The position numbers and the translations under genes were made by a program. Shown piece after piece: positions 9,030-19,700 of a stretch of DNA of 64,000 nucleotides. Source of the stretch: Ceratopteris richardii (taxonomy: Eukaryota; Streptophyta; Polypodiopsida; Polypodiales; Pteridaceae). The notes beneath the pieces are model-generated. The model was not told the origin of the DNA, searched no databases, and worked only from the letters and a program-made list of their open reading frames with translations. Every line of letters begins with the position of its first letter. Position 1 is the stretch's first letter. The stretch covers positions 197,070,384 to 197,134,383 of the forward strand of contig CM035414.1 in NCBI GenBank assembly GCA_020310875.1, in the 5' to 3' direction.

Positions 9030-9840
9030 GGCATAAAGGGTCTAGCTATGATCGCGTACATGTGGATAAACCTACGGTAATATCCACAATGGCCCATAAA
9101 GGCTTGTACCTCTTTAACATTCCTTAGCCTTGGCAGCTCCGCTATGGCCCATACCTTATCCTCATCTGTTGAGATTTCATTATTAGAAACAATATGACCT
9201 AAGATTTTACCTTGACGCACCATGAACACAGATTTTTCTGGGTTCAGACACACTCGATATTCTCTACACTTGTTGAAGATTTGTCTGAGCTCAGGGATGT
9301 GCAATCTTCTTTCTTGGGAATGAGCACATAAATCATCCACATACACTTCTAAGCTCTTTCGCAAGAACTCTTTGAAGACATGACACATGAGCCTTTGGAA
9401 TGTTCCAGGTGCATTGGTGAGCCCAAATGGCGTCACACGAAATGCAAAGATTCCCCATTCTGTGGCAAAAGCTGTTTTGTGTTGATCTTCTGGGGCAATG
9501 GCTACTTGATTGTAACCTGAAAATCCATCAAGGAAGCTATAAACTTCCTTGCATGCAACACGCTCCAATAGGTGTTCCGTGATTGGAAGTGGATAACTAT
9601 CTCTGATCATAGCGGCATTAACTTTTTTAAGGTTAATACACACTCGCAACTTCCCGTTCTTCTTGGGCACCCTACAATGGAGGACACCCATTCAGTATGC
9701 TCAATCTCATAGATGAATCTAGCTTCAATTAGCCTGTCAATTTCTTCTTTTATTTTGGCTGCATATGTATCATTATATGTGTAGGGCTTCTGTTTGGTGG
9801 GCTTGGCATCAGCAGTCATGGGGATAGTATGAGAACAAAT
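9030..9840 (-). pseudogene. reverse transcriptase, element 1
   Basis: Best preserved RT of the family here. DAKPTKQKPYTYND and EIDRLIEARFIYEIEHTEW open the domain. A frameshift near 9670-9690 precedes PKKNGKLRVCINLKKVN. Then YSFLDGFSGYNQV, FRVTPFGLTNAPGTFQRLM and the catalytic YVDD at 9332-9343, and the thumb GHCGYYRRFIH. All three catalytic Asp appear intact; one frameshift is the main lesion. Confidence 0.85.
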
Positions 9841-10488
9841 TCATGGATCTACCCCTTTCAAGTCTCTATAGTGCCACACAAACACATCCCTATATTCCCT
9901 TAATAGAGCTACGAGCTCCATTTCTTCTCTTGCACTTAGGTCATCTCCTATATATGTGCATCTCTCTTCGTTCTCTTCAATGGTCACTACAATTTTCTTG
10001 GTCTTTTCTTTATTATCATATGATTCTACTATGATGGCCTCTCTTTTAGGCATTCGTACCAAAATTTTGCGGTCATCAACTTCATATTTCTTGAAATTCT
10101 CTGGTACTTCAAACAATGAGCCCTCCTCTTCTTGTTTCACTGCTTTTCTTTTCTTTTTCTTTTGACTACTCTCACTTCCATCCTTTGAATTTATAGCTTT
10201 GATACTTGTGAGGGGTTCTTCTTCTTTTTGGTTGAACACTCCTACATCTTCTAAATAGTGCTTTTTGGAGGTAAAGCAACTATCCATCACAATGGACTCT
10301 AGATTGTCATCGTTCTCTTCTTCTTCTAGGTCACATTCTTCTAGCAAGGGCTGACACATGAACACTGAAATATTGTAACCTTCTTCATCACAATGAGGTG
10401 TCCATTGTTCTTCATTGACTGCAATGTCCATGGTAGCTAAGATTTCTGCCCAACCATGAGGCTCAAATTCCTCATCTGGAAAGATCAT
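9841..10488 (-). CDS. acidic linker region of pol, element 1
   Basis: A 215-codon frame between the missing protease and RT. It begins DEEFEPHGWAEIL, then acidic EEEENDDNLESIVMD, a KKKKRK basic patch (possible nuclear signal), EVPENFKKYEVDDRK, RMPKREA, and ends at HYRDLKGVDP, which leads into RT after a CGA-to-TGA stop near 9840. Elements P and 2 carry the same linker. Unknown function. Confidence 0.65.
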   Translation of the reverse strand: MIFPDEEFEPHGWAEILATMDIAVNEEQWTPHCDEEGYNISVFMCQPLLEECDLEEEENDDNLESIVMDSCFTSKKHYLEDVGVFNQKEEEPLTSIKAINSKDGSESSQKKKKRKAVKQEEEGSLFEVPENFKKYEVDDRKILVRMPKREAIIVESYDNKEKTKKIVVTIEENEERCTYIGDDLSAREEMELVALLREYRDVFVWHYRDLKGVDP

Positions 10489-10540
10489 CGGTGTATAGGC
10501 TAGGTGTTTAATGGAACCACTGAGTCTTCATTTCTTACCA
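10489..10540 (-). other. scar of protease deletion in element 1
   Basis: Here the gag C-terminal segment (RNEDSVVP) runs straight into the sequence that in element 2 lies after protease (YTPMIF). The ~790 bp that encode the DSGAG protease in element 2 (roughly 48560-49350) are absent. Confidence 0.75.
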
Positions 10541-13500
10541 ATATTGTGGGAGCTCTGATCTGAAGAGACTCAGATTCCCATGGGCTTGGAAATTGAGGTA
10601 GTTCTTCTCACGAATAGGAGGGGAATTACCCTTCTCCTTGGCCCATTTCTCTTCTTGTATTTCCTGCAAGGACTCTTGAGAGTGCTCCTGAATTGAAGGA
10701 ATAACTCCAGCATCCGTGGAATTAGGAACATAAGCTCCCATTGGTGGTGAGCTTCTTCTTTTGGCAATAACTGGTTGAGCCTATGGAGGTAAGGAAACTT
10801 ATGGTTTGTTTACCAATTGCTCTAATCTTTCTAGTAAGCCCTGGAAATGCAAATCCGGTTTGACAGAGTTTGTCTGATTGAACTTTTGACTAGTCTCGAG
10901 TATAGCTTGAGCTTGTTCTACCATTTTCATGCACATTTTCATCCGTTCAATCTCTAAGTCTGCTCTAGGGTAACTCTTGTCTAGGTTTGCAATTGTTGGC
11001 CCTTCTTGGAGTCGAGCCTGGTAGGCCTTGAACATCATGTCCAATCCTTCTAGCGTTGGATCTGCAAGAATAGACCCTGGTTGTGGTCTATTTTTTTGAG
11101 TGGTGGGGTGGGATGAGGTGGAGTAGATGGAGTTTCAGCATGCGAGGGGCTTTGAGATGCAATCTCATCTATTTTTGTTTTTGCTTCTTTCAGAATTTCT
11201 TCTAGTTCTGATAACTTTTTATTCCACTTGCGATTGGCCTTCTCTCTTGTATCTTTCCATGTTCTCGTTTTCTGCTTGCTAGGCTCTCCTGATTCACTTG
11301 ACTCTGATTGTTCAGCTGGCTTATCTTGTTTTAAGGCTTGTGCCCTAGTGACTGCTTGTACAGGAGCCACATTACTGCTACTAGCACTTGAATCCACCAC
11401 TAAGCCTACCACATTTATGGGTGTGACCTTGGGAGCACTAGAGGGGTTTCTTGGACAATCTCTAGGGAGATAGTATTTACCACACTCAGGACAAAAGGCT
11501 TGTATCGTGATGTTTTTTCCTTGGCCTAGAGTTGGTGAGTGGGGACATTCACAAACGAAATGGTCACCCTGACATCTAAAACATGGTCCTCTAGGGGCTT
11601 GTGGTCTTACTTGTCTCAATTGGGGCCTGGGGTTGGGATTCGTATACATGACATTCGAGTATTATGGCTCCCAATTTTGTTCCATAGGTGGTGCCTCATA
11701 TTGATACGAGTAAATCTCACTATGCTCAGGTGACTCTATGTAATAAGCATGTGGACTATCTTCATAGGAGTAGTCAGAACTCTAAGCATGATGTTCATTC
11801 TCTGAGACCAGAGGGGTCAGTGGCACCTATGCTCTATTAGGGTTCTCTTCTGTTATTGCATACTTAATTGGGATCACATTGGCAGGAGCTGGTGGTTGGT
11901 TTCCTAGGACTGTTTGTGGCCTATATGGAGCCTGATATTGTTGTTGTGGTCTATAGTATGGCTGTTGGTATTGGTTCTGATACCTACCCTATGGGTATGG
12001 TTGTTGATAGTTCTGTCTCACAGCCCGCCTATTGTAGGGACAATCTTGAGCCGTGTGGTTCGTGTATTTTCTCTCAATAGTGCAATATGGAGCATTCCTT
12101 TCTCTAATGTTTTGGTTTTGCATTGGGCATACGTTAGCCATGTGGTCACCTCCGCAGGTATAACATCGGTTCAATGAGGTGACTCTCTGTGTTTGTCTAT
12201 TTTGGACTCCCAGCTTCTTGGCAACTTGCTCAGCTATCTCATCTATTTCCGTGGAGATTTTCGAAGTATGACTAGTAGAACTATCAAAATCCTTATAGAG
12301 TTTGGATAATCCTAACTCCTCACCCAAATTATCTTCTATGTCAATGCACGTCCGCACACACTCTTCTATGGATCTAGGCTCTTTCAAGTACACATATGAT
12401 CTTAACTTTGTGCTCGGTAAGCCATCTAAGAACAAAGCCACTTGTTTGGCTGGTGTGGGTAACTCTGGAGCAGGGCATCTTTCTAGGTACTGTCTGAACC
12501 TTCTACCTGCTAGTCACACTGTTTCTTGGGGTGTCTGCTTGAAACTATGGATCAAATATGATGTGTTATGCCTGATACCACTCTTGGAAAATTCTACAAT
12601 GAATTCGTCTAGCAGTTGACCTATATCGCGATAGTTGCGACTACTCAGTGGTTGAAACCAAGCCAAGGCACTGCCCTTAAGAGTCAAACCAAATGCCTCG
12701 TACTGGGTGAACAAATCCTCAACCTGTTCAGCTCTTAACACTTGTTTGAACTCGGCCACATGATCATAAGGATCTCCTGTCCTGTCAGAATAATTCTTCA
12801 TTGCCTTGATCACTTGAGTGGGTCTAAGGGTTCTTGGGTGCTCTCGGGGTCTAGGCAATGGAAAATCATGTTCATCTCTTTGTTGCCTATGTGCTTGATG
12901 TCTCTCTCTTTCAGGTCTTTCATTTTCAAATCCTGATCTATTTCTACCCATAGTGTGTGCAAAACTTACCTTAGGTCTCTCTCTATTTCTTTCTCTCTGG
13001 GCTTCATGAACTTGGGATGATCCTACTCCTTGGAGGCCATGGAACACATTGGATCTTGGTGGAGGGAAAATCAATTCACTCTTCCAAGTATATGCATGTC
13101 TATCATGTTCTGTTACCAAGAAAATTTTCTCTGATGTGTTATCTAGGTAGACAACTTTGCCTGGTATCTCTGGATCCTCGAACTCGTAGATGATGACTAT
13201 GCCCAATTGGCTAGGTTGATCTGGCTTGAATCTCCAAAAGGCTTCCTCTATTTCTCTATTCAAGAATAGTTCTATGCTTTTGTTGTCTTGAGGGATCCAA
13301 TCTAGAGTGATCACTCTGGTCATAACTGACTTACCTCTAGGAGTCTGGGGTCCTTGTCCTACATTTCCTTGTTCTAGGTCTCCTATCGCATTCTCAGGAA
13401 TTATATTTCCAAACTCATCGGTCTTATCTGGTAGGTTGGTGACCACATACATGGTTCCTTCCTTATCAATGTATGACCCCTCTTCAAACTTGACTACTGG

Positions 13501-13836
13501 GTGTTCAAGTCCAAAGGGTTGATCTAGATTTTTGAGTTGGACCACTGATCGCCTTAGGCCGTCCTCATAGATGCGAGCACCTAATCGATTGGTCTGAATA
13601 TATTCCAACTGTGTCTTATAGGGGCCTTCTGGTGTTTGTAAATAGGCAGTGCCTGAGTTACCTGCAGGTTTCCCCATGCTAAAAGACATTTCTGAGTCAC
13701 TTGTGTCAGATTTTAGTACATAAGGACAACCACTTAGTTGTTGTGCCCAAGACTTAGCTGTATGGTTGACACTAGACTGAGAAGATCTAATGCTTTGTCT
13801 ATCCTTGCCTAGGTGTCTACCATATCTCAAGTTCAT
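10535..13836 (-). pseudogene. gag polyprotein, element 1
   Basis: Starts at ATG 13836 (MNLRYGRHLGKDRQ; the same start is seen in element 2 and H). The N-terminal ~300 residues are family-specific, followed by the Ty3 gag capsid domain (RPTQVIKAMKNY, YDHVAEFKQVLRAEQ, ALAWFQPLSSRNY, RRFRQYLERCP). A CGA-to-TGA stop sits at about 12511-12513. Zinc knuckles follow: CYTCGGDHMANVCP (about 12150), CFRCQGDHFVCECP (about 11570) and CPECGKYYLPRDCP (about 11470). A Lys/Glu-rich region with coiled-coil character (about 11250-11150) and EIQEEKWAK (about 10650) end it. Several stops and frameshifts. Confidence 0.85.
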
Positions 13837-14106
13837 AAGCTTTGATTAAGAGTCCAAAATTTCCCCTTGGTATGGTTCAAAATCCTTGAGTCCCCTTGGG
13901 TTCCTAGTCCCACTTCAGGGTCAACTTCAAATTATCCTATCTGAAAATCAACGCATTATTCTTATAAAAAACATTGGGGCCGTGTAGGATTCAAAACGAG
14001 ATTTCCAACGAGCTATAGAGCTCAAAAATGGACTTTGGATGAAAAAGTTATGTCAAATCAGGCTCTTGGGGGTCAAAACAGGCAAACAGGACCTTTTGGA
14101 AAAAAA

Positions 14107-15085
14107 AACGATTTTGTATGAGAATCACAATTTTGTGAAATCAAGAGAATCGTGATGCTGTGAAATCAAGAGAATCATGATGCTGTGAAATCAAGAGAAT
14201 CGCAATGTTGTGAAATCAAGAGAATCGCGATGCTATGAAATCAAGAGAATTGTGATGCTATGAAATCAAGAGAATCGCGATGCTGTGAAATCAAGAGAAT
14301 CGTGATGCTGTGAAATCAAGAGAATCGTGATGCTGTGAAATCAAGAGAATTGCGATGCTATGAAATCAAGAGAATCGTGATGCTATGAAATCAAGAGAAT
14401 TGCAATGCTATGAAATCAAGAGAATCGTGATGCTGAGCACCTATGAAAATCGCGATTCTGAAGACTAGACAATTGCGATGTTGTGAGACAATCGCGATGC
14501 TGAGTCGAGCTTAAAAATCATGTTTTTGAAAATCGCAATTTTGTACCTTAGTGAAAATCGTGTTTTTTTTTTTTTGAAAATCGTGATTTTGGAGCCACAG
14601 AGAATCGTGTTTTTGAAAATCGTGATTGCCAACAGAGAGTCATGTTTTTGAAAATCACGATTGCCAACAGAGAATCATGTTTTTGAAAATCACGATTGCC
14701 AACAGAGAATCGTGTTTGATCACAATCGTGTTTTTGGCTGAAAATCGTGATTTGTGAGAATCATGATTTTGAGCCCACTGAAAATCGTGTTTTCTCAAAG
14801 TCGTGGTTTTTTACTTGAAAATCGCGATTTTGGCTGAGAATCGTGTTTTTGCTCAGAATCGTATTTTTTGAGAATCGCCAAAAAAATCACGCTTCTGAGG
14901 GTGACCAGAGAATCGTGTTATTGAAAAACTTAGAGAATCGCGATTCTGAGCACAACTAGAGAATCACGATTCTGAGAATGACCTCTGAATCGTGTTTCCT
15001 TCAGAGAGCTTTTAGGCGGGAAATAGAAAATCGTGATTTTCAAAAAAATTTGAATTTTTCACAGAATCGTGTTTTTTGGCGGGAG
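14107..15085 (-). repeat. leader repeat array of element 1 (ATCGCGAT-derived)
   Basis: Nearly 1 kb between primer site and gag made of short units centred on AATCGCGAT or its one- and two-step decay forms, often followed by TTTTG. Two parts: a regular 25-bp tandem array (14135-14434) and an irregular part with A-rich spacers. No coding potential. Confidence 0.85.
14135..14434. repeat. 25-bp tandem repeat, 12 copies
   Basis: Unit TGTGAAATCAAGAGAATCGTGATGC repeats at a strict 25-bp step about twelve times. Variation between units is almost confined to the two CpG sites of the core and the base after GCT. Confidence 0.9.
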
Positions 15086-15239
15086 CTTCGAATTTCTGAG
15101 CACCGAGCAATGGCGAGCTCCGTATGTGTAGAAAATCGTGAAAAAACACAGGTGCTTGCTCTCCCTTGCACTTCCTAACTCCTTCTCACACAATAATGCA
15201 TGAAATATGGTATGAAAATGGTGAAAATGCACTAAAAAA

Positions 15240-15320
15240 ACAAGAAATTTCTATGAAGATGAAGATGGATGAAGATGGAGATGATGATGATGATGATGAT
15301 GAAGATGGAGAAGAAAAAAC
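15240..15320. repeat. GAT/GAA-rich microsatellite in leader
   Basis: Imperfect GATGAAGATGGA and (GAT)n tract just before the primer site of element 1. Similar ATC-rich tracts lie after the primer sites of H (about 60600-60650) and G (about 63318-63366). Confidence 0.7.
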
Positions 15321-15408
15321 AAAAAAATAACAGAAATGACAGTTTTTTTACCTTCCAACGTCGCAAATCTACAATCTCACCATCACAACGCTCGTCCTTG
15401 AAGCTCTC

Positions 15409-15426
15409 TCCCTGGCAACGGCACCA
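15409..15426 (-). other. primer binding site (tRNA-Asp), element 1
   Basis: Minus strand TGGTGCCGTTGCCAGGGA, eight bases after LTR B. It matches the complement of the plant tRNA-Asp 3' end except for transitions (TGGCGCC to TGGTGCC and GCCGG to GCCAG). Confidence 0.85.
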
Positions 15427-15434
15427 AAATTTGG

Positions 15435-16041
15435 TGTAGCTCAAGTGTAAGCACCACCTCCTTTACCTGTCAATCCGCGGAGACGTGAGGACCGGTATGA
15501 AGACCACGAGCAAGTGAAGGCACAAGTGCGTGAGTGAAAGCACACAAACATGCATACACATACACACACGCGCACAAGGTAAGATCAAAGAGAGGAACAA
15601 TGGAAAGCTTCGATTGCCCAAAGAGTTCTCTTACAAAGCTCTATTCTCTAACGAGCTAACCTCAAAAATGAGCTCTCTAGCTCTTTTTATAGCTTTTTGA
15701 CTAGTTTTGGCCCTGTCTAGACCTACTATCCGGCCTAGTTAAAAATTAGGTTCCAGGGCTTATTTGAGGGCCCAAATGAAGTCTAAAAATTATGAAAACT
15801 GGTAGGATGATACTTCTAATACTCCTCAAGCTCGAGGACCCCTCGACTTGAACAAAATGGAGTTACAAAAATAGAAAATGGTATTTACCATGGTTTTTAG
15901 TGATGAAAATCACTATTTTTGTAGGGATTTCTTCTGAAAATTTGATGTACACTTCTTGGAGCTCCCTACTTGCTCCTTCTTCTTGTGTGTCTACCTCTTT
16001 GATGTGCTCCTGTGCTGTGTCCTTGACCTTCAGCTTCAACA
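15435..16041 (-). repeat. LTR B, 5' LTR of element 1
   Basis: 607 bp, minus strand, TGTTGAAGCT...GAGCTACA. The TG...CA ends, the primer site just downstream and the match to LTR A define it. Contains TATA box, AGAGCTAGAGAGCTC-type inverted repeat, and a TG-rich microsatellite downstream of the TATA box (plus strand 15550-15576). Confidence 0.95.
15683..15691 (-). promoter_or_regulatory. TATA box of LTR B
   Basis: TATAAAAAG on the minus strand, kept in every LTR copy in the window, followed by an AGCTAGAGAGCT inverted repeat. Likely core promoter of element 1. Confidence 0.7.
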
Positions 16042-16095
16042 CGGCCCTAAACCAAAGATCACCCCAACCAAGATATCTCGGCCATTGAAGTATAT

Positions 16096-16404
16096 ATGGG
16101 TACGGAAGGGGAACTTTTTCAAGTAACTCTGGCTGAAGCCCCAACCAAACCCTACTCTAGTGATCAGTGTAGGGCGCCTAATAAAACGCTTCTCCGACAA
16201 TCACCGATGAAAAGACTATCTATCTGGGTACCCAAGAAGTCGATGATGGCTGATCCACAATCAAGACAAATTTGGGTGCCTAAGGCTTGCTTGTGGGCTC
16301 AAGTAGACACCCAAAAGCTTCACAAGCTAGGTCTCCATTCACACACACTCACACATGCATCAACAGGCACTAATAGGGTCTCTTGTAAATGGGTCCCTAA
16401 ATAG
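16096..16404 (+). CDS. IWVPK-repeat peptide ORF, element I
   Basis: 102 codons, basic, with LSIWVPKKS, RQIWVPKAC and SCKWVPK at the very C-terminus, about 20 and 40 residues apart. It resembles the degraded IWVPK region of element 1 in motif but not in the rest. Probably a remnant of a longer reading frame that entered from the left. Function unknown. Confidence 0.4.
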   Translation: MGTEGELFQVTLAEAPTKPYSSDQCRAPNKTLLRQSPMKRLSIWVPKKSMMADPQSRQIWVPKACLWAQVDTQKLHKLGLHSHTLTHASTGTNRVSCKWVPK

Positions 16405-16700
16405 CCTCATTTTCAAATAGATACTCATGTAAAGTCTCCCATAGCCCAACGACGGTCATATTGTAAAACCACGCATTACTTTTGGCACAACAAGCTTGTA
16501 ATAAATCCCTCGACCCAAATTTGTAAATTCATCTCGACCCACTACCTGCATCATTCCACTTAGCTCATAGAACTATTTGTTCACTAACTACACACACAAT
16601 CACCGAGCACCAACTGACTCACTAACTTGTCATTGTGCCTCATGTTAATGTTGTAATGGGGACAAACTGTCATATCTTGTCCACTACAATGTTAACATGT

Positions 16701-16718
16701 GCTTCTATATTCTCACAG
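16701..16718 (+). promoter_or_regulatory. putative 3' splice site before the long ORF
   Basis: Pyrimidine-rich GCTTCTATATTCTCACAG lies 22 bp before the ATG at 16741 that opens the long frame. Env-position genes of retroelements are commonly made from a spliced RNA, so placement fits. No donor was identified. Confidence 0.4.
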
Positions 16719-16740
16719 AATCAGAAAGCAAAGCAGTAAC

Positions 16741-19700
16741 ATGGTAGACGCAACATGAACCAGTGCCCAGGCGGGATCAAGCACCCAAATAGTAGACACT
16801 GAAACTCTCCTCTTCGAGCCACAACTTACAGAGAGGCCTCAGGAACTCAAGGTAGTGCATGTCCTTCCAATTCAGGACCCTCCGCAGGGGCACACATCAC
16901 AAGTCGGCAAACATGCACATTAGTTCTGTGATATCACATGTCCACTAGGAGAGGGTACCTACTTATGGGAAGCTGAAATAGAATTTAATGGCAAGTGGGG
17001 AAGGTACCATTTCTTTACTCATGAGTTCGAAAAGTATCAGAATGCAGAAGTAATGAGAGACAGCTACTTTAGAGCATTATTACCCAAACGTGTTTTTTTG
17101 CATTGTTCCTACCTGATCAGCACTATCACCCCTAGCAGAGCAAAAGGAGGAGATAGTACCTTTGTGCTCCCCTCATTAACACCAGGCCATGAACTAAAAG
17201 GTTTAAACTTACCCTCAACTTAGTACGGGAGGCACTAGACATGAAGGTTATGCACATTCCAACAGAAAAAGAAACATTGATTCCTAGATGAATCAAACAC
17301 AAAGACCTCAACAAACTAAAAGATATGGTAGCCATGACACCAACCATTGCCCTCCATTTACGCACAATCATGCAACATTTTGCTTTCCCGGCTCAAGAAC
17401 GCTTCACCATGCCACCAAAGAGAATTTGGTTCAACTTGTATTTTGTAGAGACAGAAAATCTCACCCTCAATCTACCCCACTGGATCATTGATCAAATTCA
17501 CTTAGCACATCAGCACTGGAACAAGAAACATAAGAATGTGCATGGATGGTGCACGCTTACACGGATCATTTATAGGTGCTTAGCTTATGATGTGCCCATT
17601 CAAAGAGCATTGGTGTGGTCCAAAGCCCAAGAGTTCTAGAGATAGCCATCAACAACGGGGCCACCATCTAAGAAAATAAGAGGAGTTGTCCAAATACCTT
17701 GTGCACTGGCAATGGGTGCCACCCTCACACCAGATGTGATACCACCTCAAACAAGACGTGTTCGCCCATTTATGGTTTGCTTACCTAGTGCAGAAGGACC
17801 CAATCTTGTTTTCCCTTTGATTCCCTCTGACTTGGAGTTCCCATAGGGCTACACTTTGGACGATTTAACAGATGAAGAAATTGCCAGGATGATTAATGAG
17901 GCTAATCTTGTGACCGAGGAAGATCAGGCCCGAGGACCACAACCAACTATAGGGACTTCAGCTCCTACCCAACCTGAAATAGTGGAGGTAAACGAAGATG
18001 AAGAAGAGACCGATGAAGAGGAGTCAGATGAAGAACACGACCAGGAACAAGAGGAAACTTCAAAGCTAGTGAGCGCCCCAATTTATACGGCACATCAAAA
18101 GATTGTATGAAACCATGAAGCGAGTCTAGGAGCATCACAAGTTGTCATCAGAAACAGGGAAGTTACTCATAAGTCGAATGTTAGGAGAAGAAGGAGTAGA
18201 CGAATAGTTTATTGAATCATTGAATCTTCACACTGATGTGCTTGGCTTGGATGAAGCCATTCAGTCAGCCATCGCTCACATCCATCGTTTTGAGCAACGA
18301 GTGCCTACACGCCCCATTCGAGCCGGGAAGCAAATTCACATCAATGTATCGGCACCAACTGACACTACACAGATAGAAAAACACCACGAGGCACTACTAT
18401 CACCACACTCCTCACCTCTCACTGCACACTTCACTTCTCCCCATGACACCACCACCCTAATCTCCACCACCACCACACACGTTATGGGAATTCCTCCTTC
18501 CTCTGGCACCCAACTTGGAGGGGTTGCAATACCCACATTCACAACATTGTTCACCGACATCACATCCACCGCACCCTCCGTTCCCATTTACACGGTCACA
18601 CACACTTTTGAGAGCATGGAAACCTCACCAGCCACAGCACCACTCCCTCCCCCCACACTCCCACAATCTCCTATACCCCCTCCCCCCACATCACCTCTTG
18701 TTTCCACTTCATTCACGATTCCTTTCCCCTTTCCCATTCCCCCTGCATCCTCCACTTTCCTAGCATCCCTTAATGTAAATAATCTTTTTTCTACTCTACA
18801 TCAATGTATATATCCGCTACAGAACGAATATTAGACCTTAGAAGATCGTCATTGCCATATAACTGCGGACCACTAGTAATTACAGAAGCGGCTTGCAGTC
18901 CTAGAAGAAGAGAACGCCGACCTCAATCAATGCTACACTATGCTAGAACATACCCACCAGACCCTATTGGAGGCTCCTTAGCAATCAAAATCTTCATAAG
19001 TTAAAAAACTAGAAGCTTTACTTGAACTTTATCAGTCCGAGAATGTCAAAGTCCATCATAATCTGACATTACTAAGGAAGCACATGGCCACTGCTCTAGA
19101 AGAGAACAAACGACTTCAAAATCAAAACGAAGAGAACGTAGAGGTAGCAATGGAAGGCTCCCCTTAGGAAATCGACCCAGAAAGGTTTAAGGTTGTCCCT
19201 TGAGAGACCATGAAAACCATTCTTGAAAGCTATGCAGATCTTCTGGCAGCGCGTGACAATTTGGAAAAAAAACAGGATACCCTTCGCAAATAGCTAGGGG
19301 TACAAGAAGAACAAACAAAGGTCACATATTCTACAGTGACTACGGAAGAAGTGAATGCACTAAGAGAACAGGTCACCAAATTGCAAGGAAAATTACTTTA
19401 GTATGAAAGAGAGCCCTCCCTGACCATAGAACTAGAACCGGAAGAGTTGGTGCGTATAGAAGTAGAGGAGTCATATGAGGAACCTTATGTTCCTATGCCA
19501 ATGCTGGGTGGCCAAAAAACATCTGAAGGATTGGACACACTTGAAGTCAAAGTCCCAGAATGGCTGTCGACGCTCGAAAAAACGACCAATACGCATGACG
19601 ATAGAGTGGTGGTGCAAATTCGGTCAATGTCTAAAATTGAGGATACCATTATAAAATCAGAATACTTTCGATGCATGTCCCATCACCGATGGATAGGGAC

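Larger units (their letters stand above)
3863..16041 (-). mobile_element. Element 1: Ty3/gypsy retrotransposon with 3' cargo
   Basis: Reading on the minus strand: 5' LTR B, tRNA-Asp primer site, repeat-filled leader, gag, acidic linker, RT, RNase H, double H2C2 integrase, a second retropepsin, IWVPK peptides, an Argonaute fragment, a polypurine tract and 3' LTR A. The outer ~70 bp of LTR A are missing at the fusion with element P, so the target duplication (CGGCC would follow LTR B at 16042-16046) cannot be checked. The normal protease between gag and RT is deleted. About 12.2 kb. Many stops; not autonomous now. Confidence 0.9.

Noticed and set aside
14135..14434. Regular short direct repeats resembling a CRISPR array
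   Set aside because: No unique spacers; the unit is a plain 25-bp tandem repeat in a plant retroelement leader.
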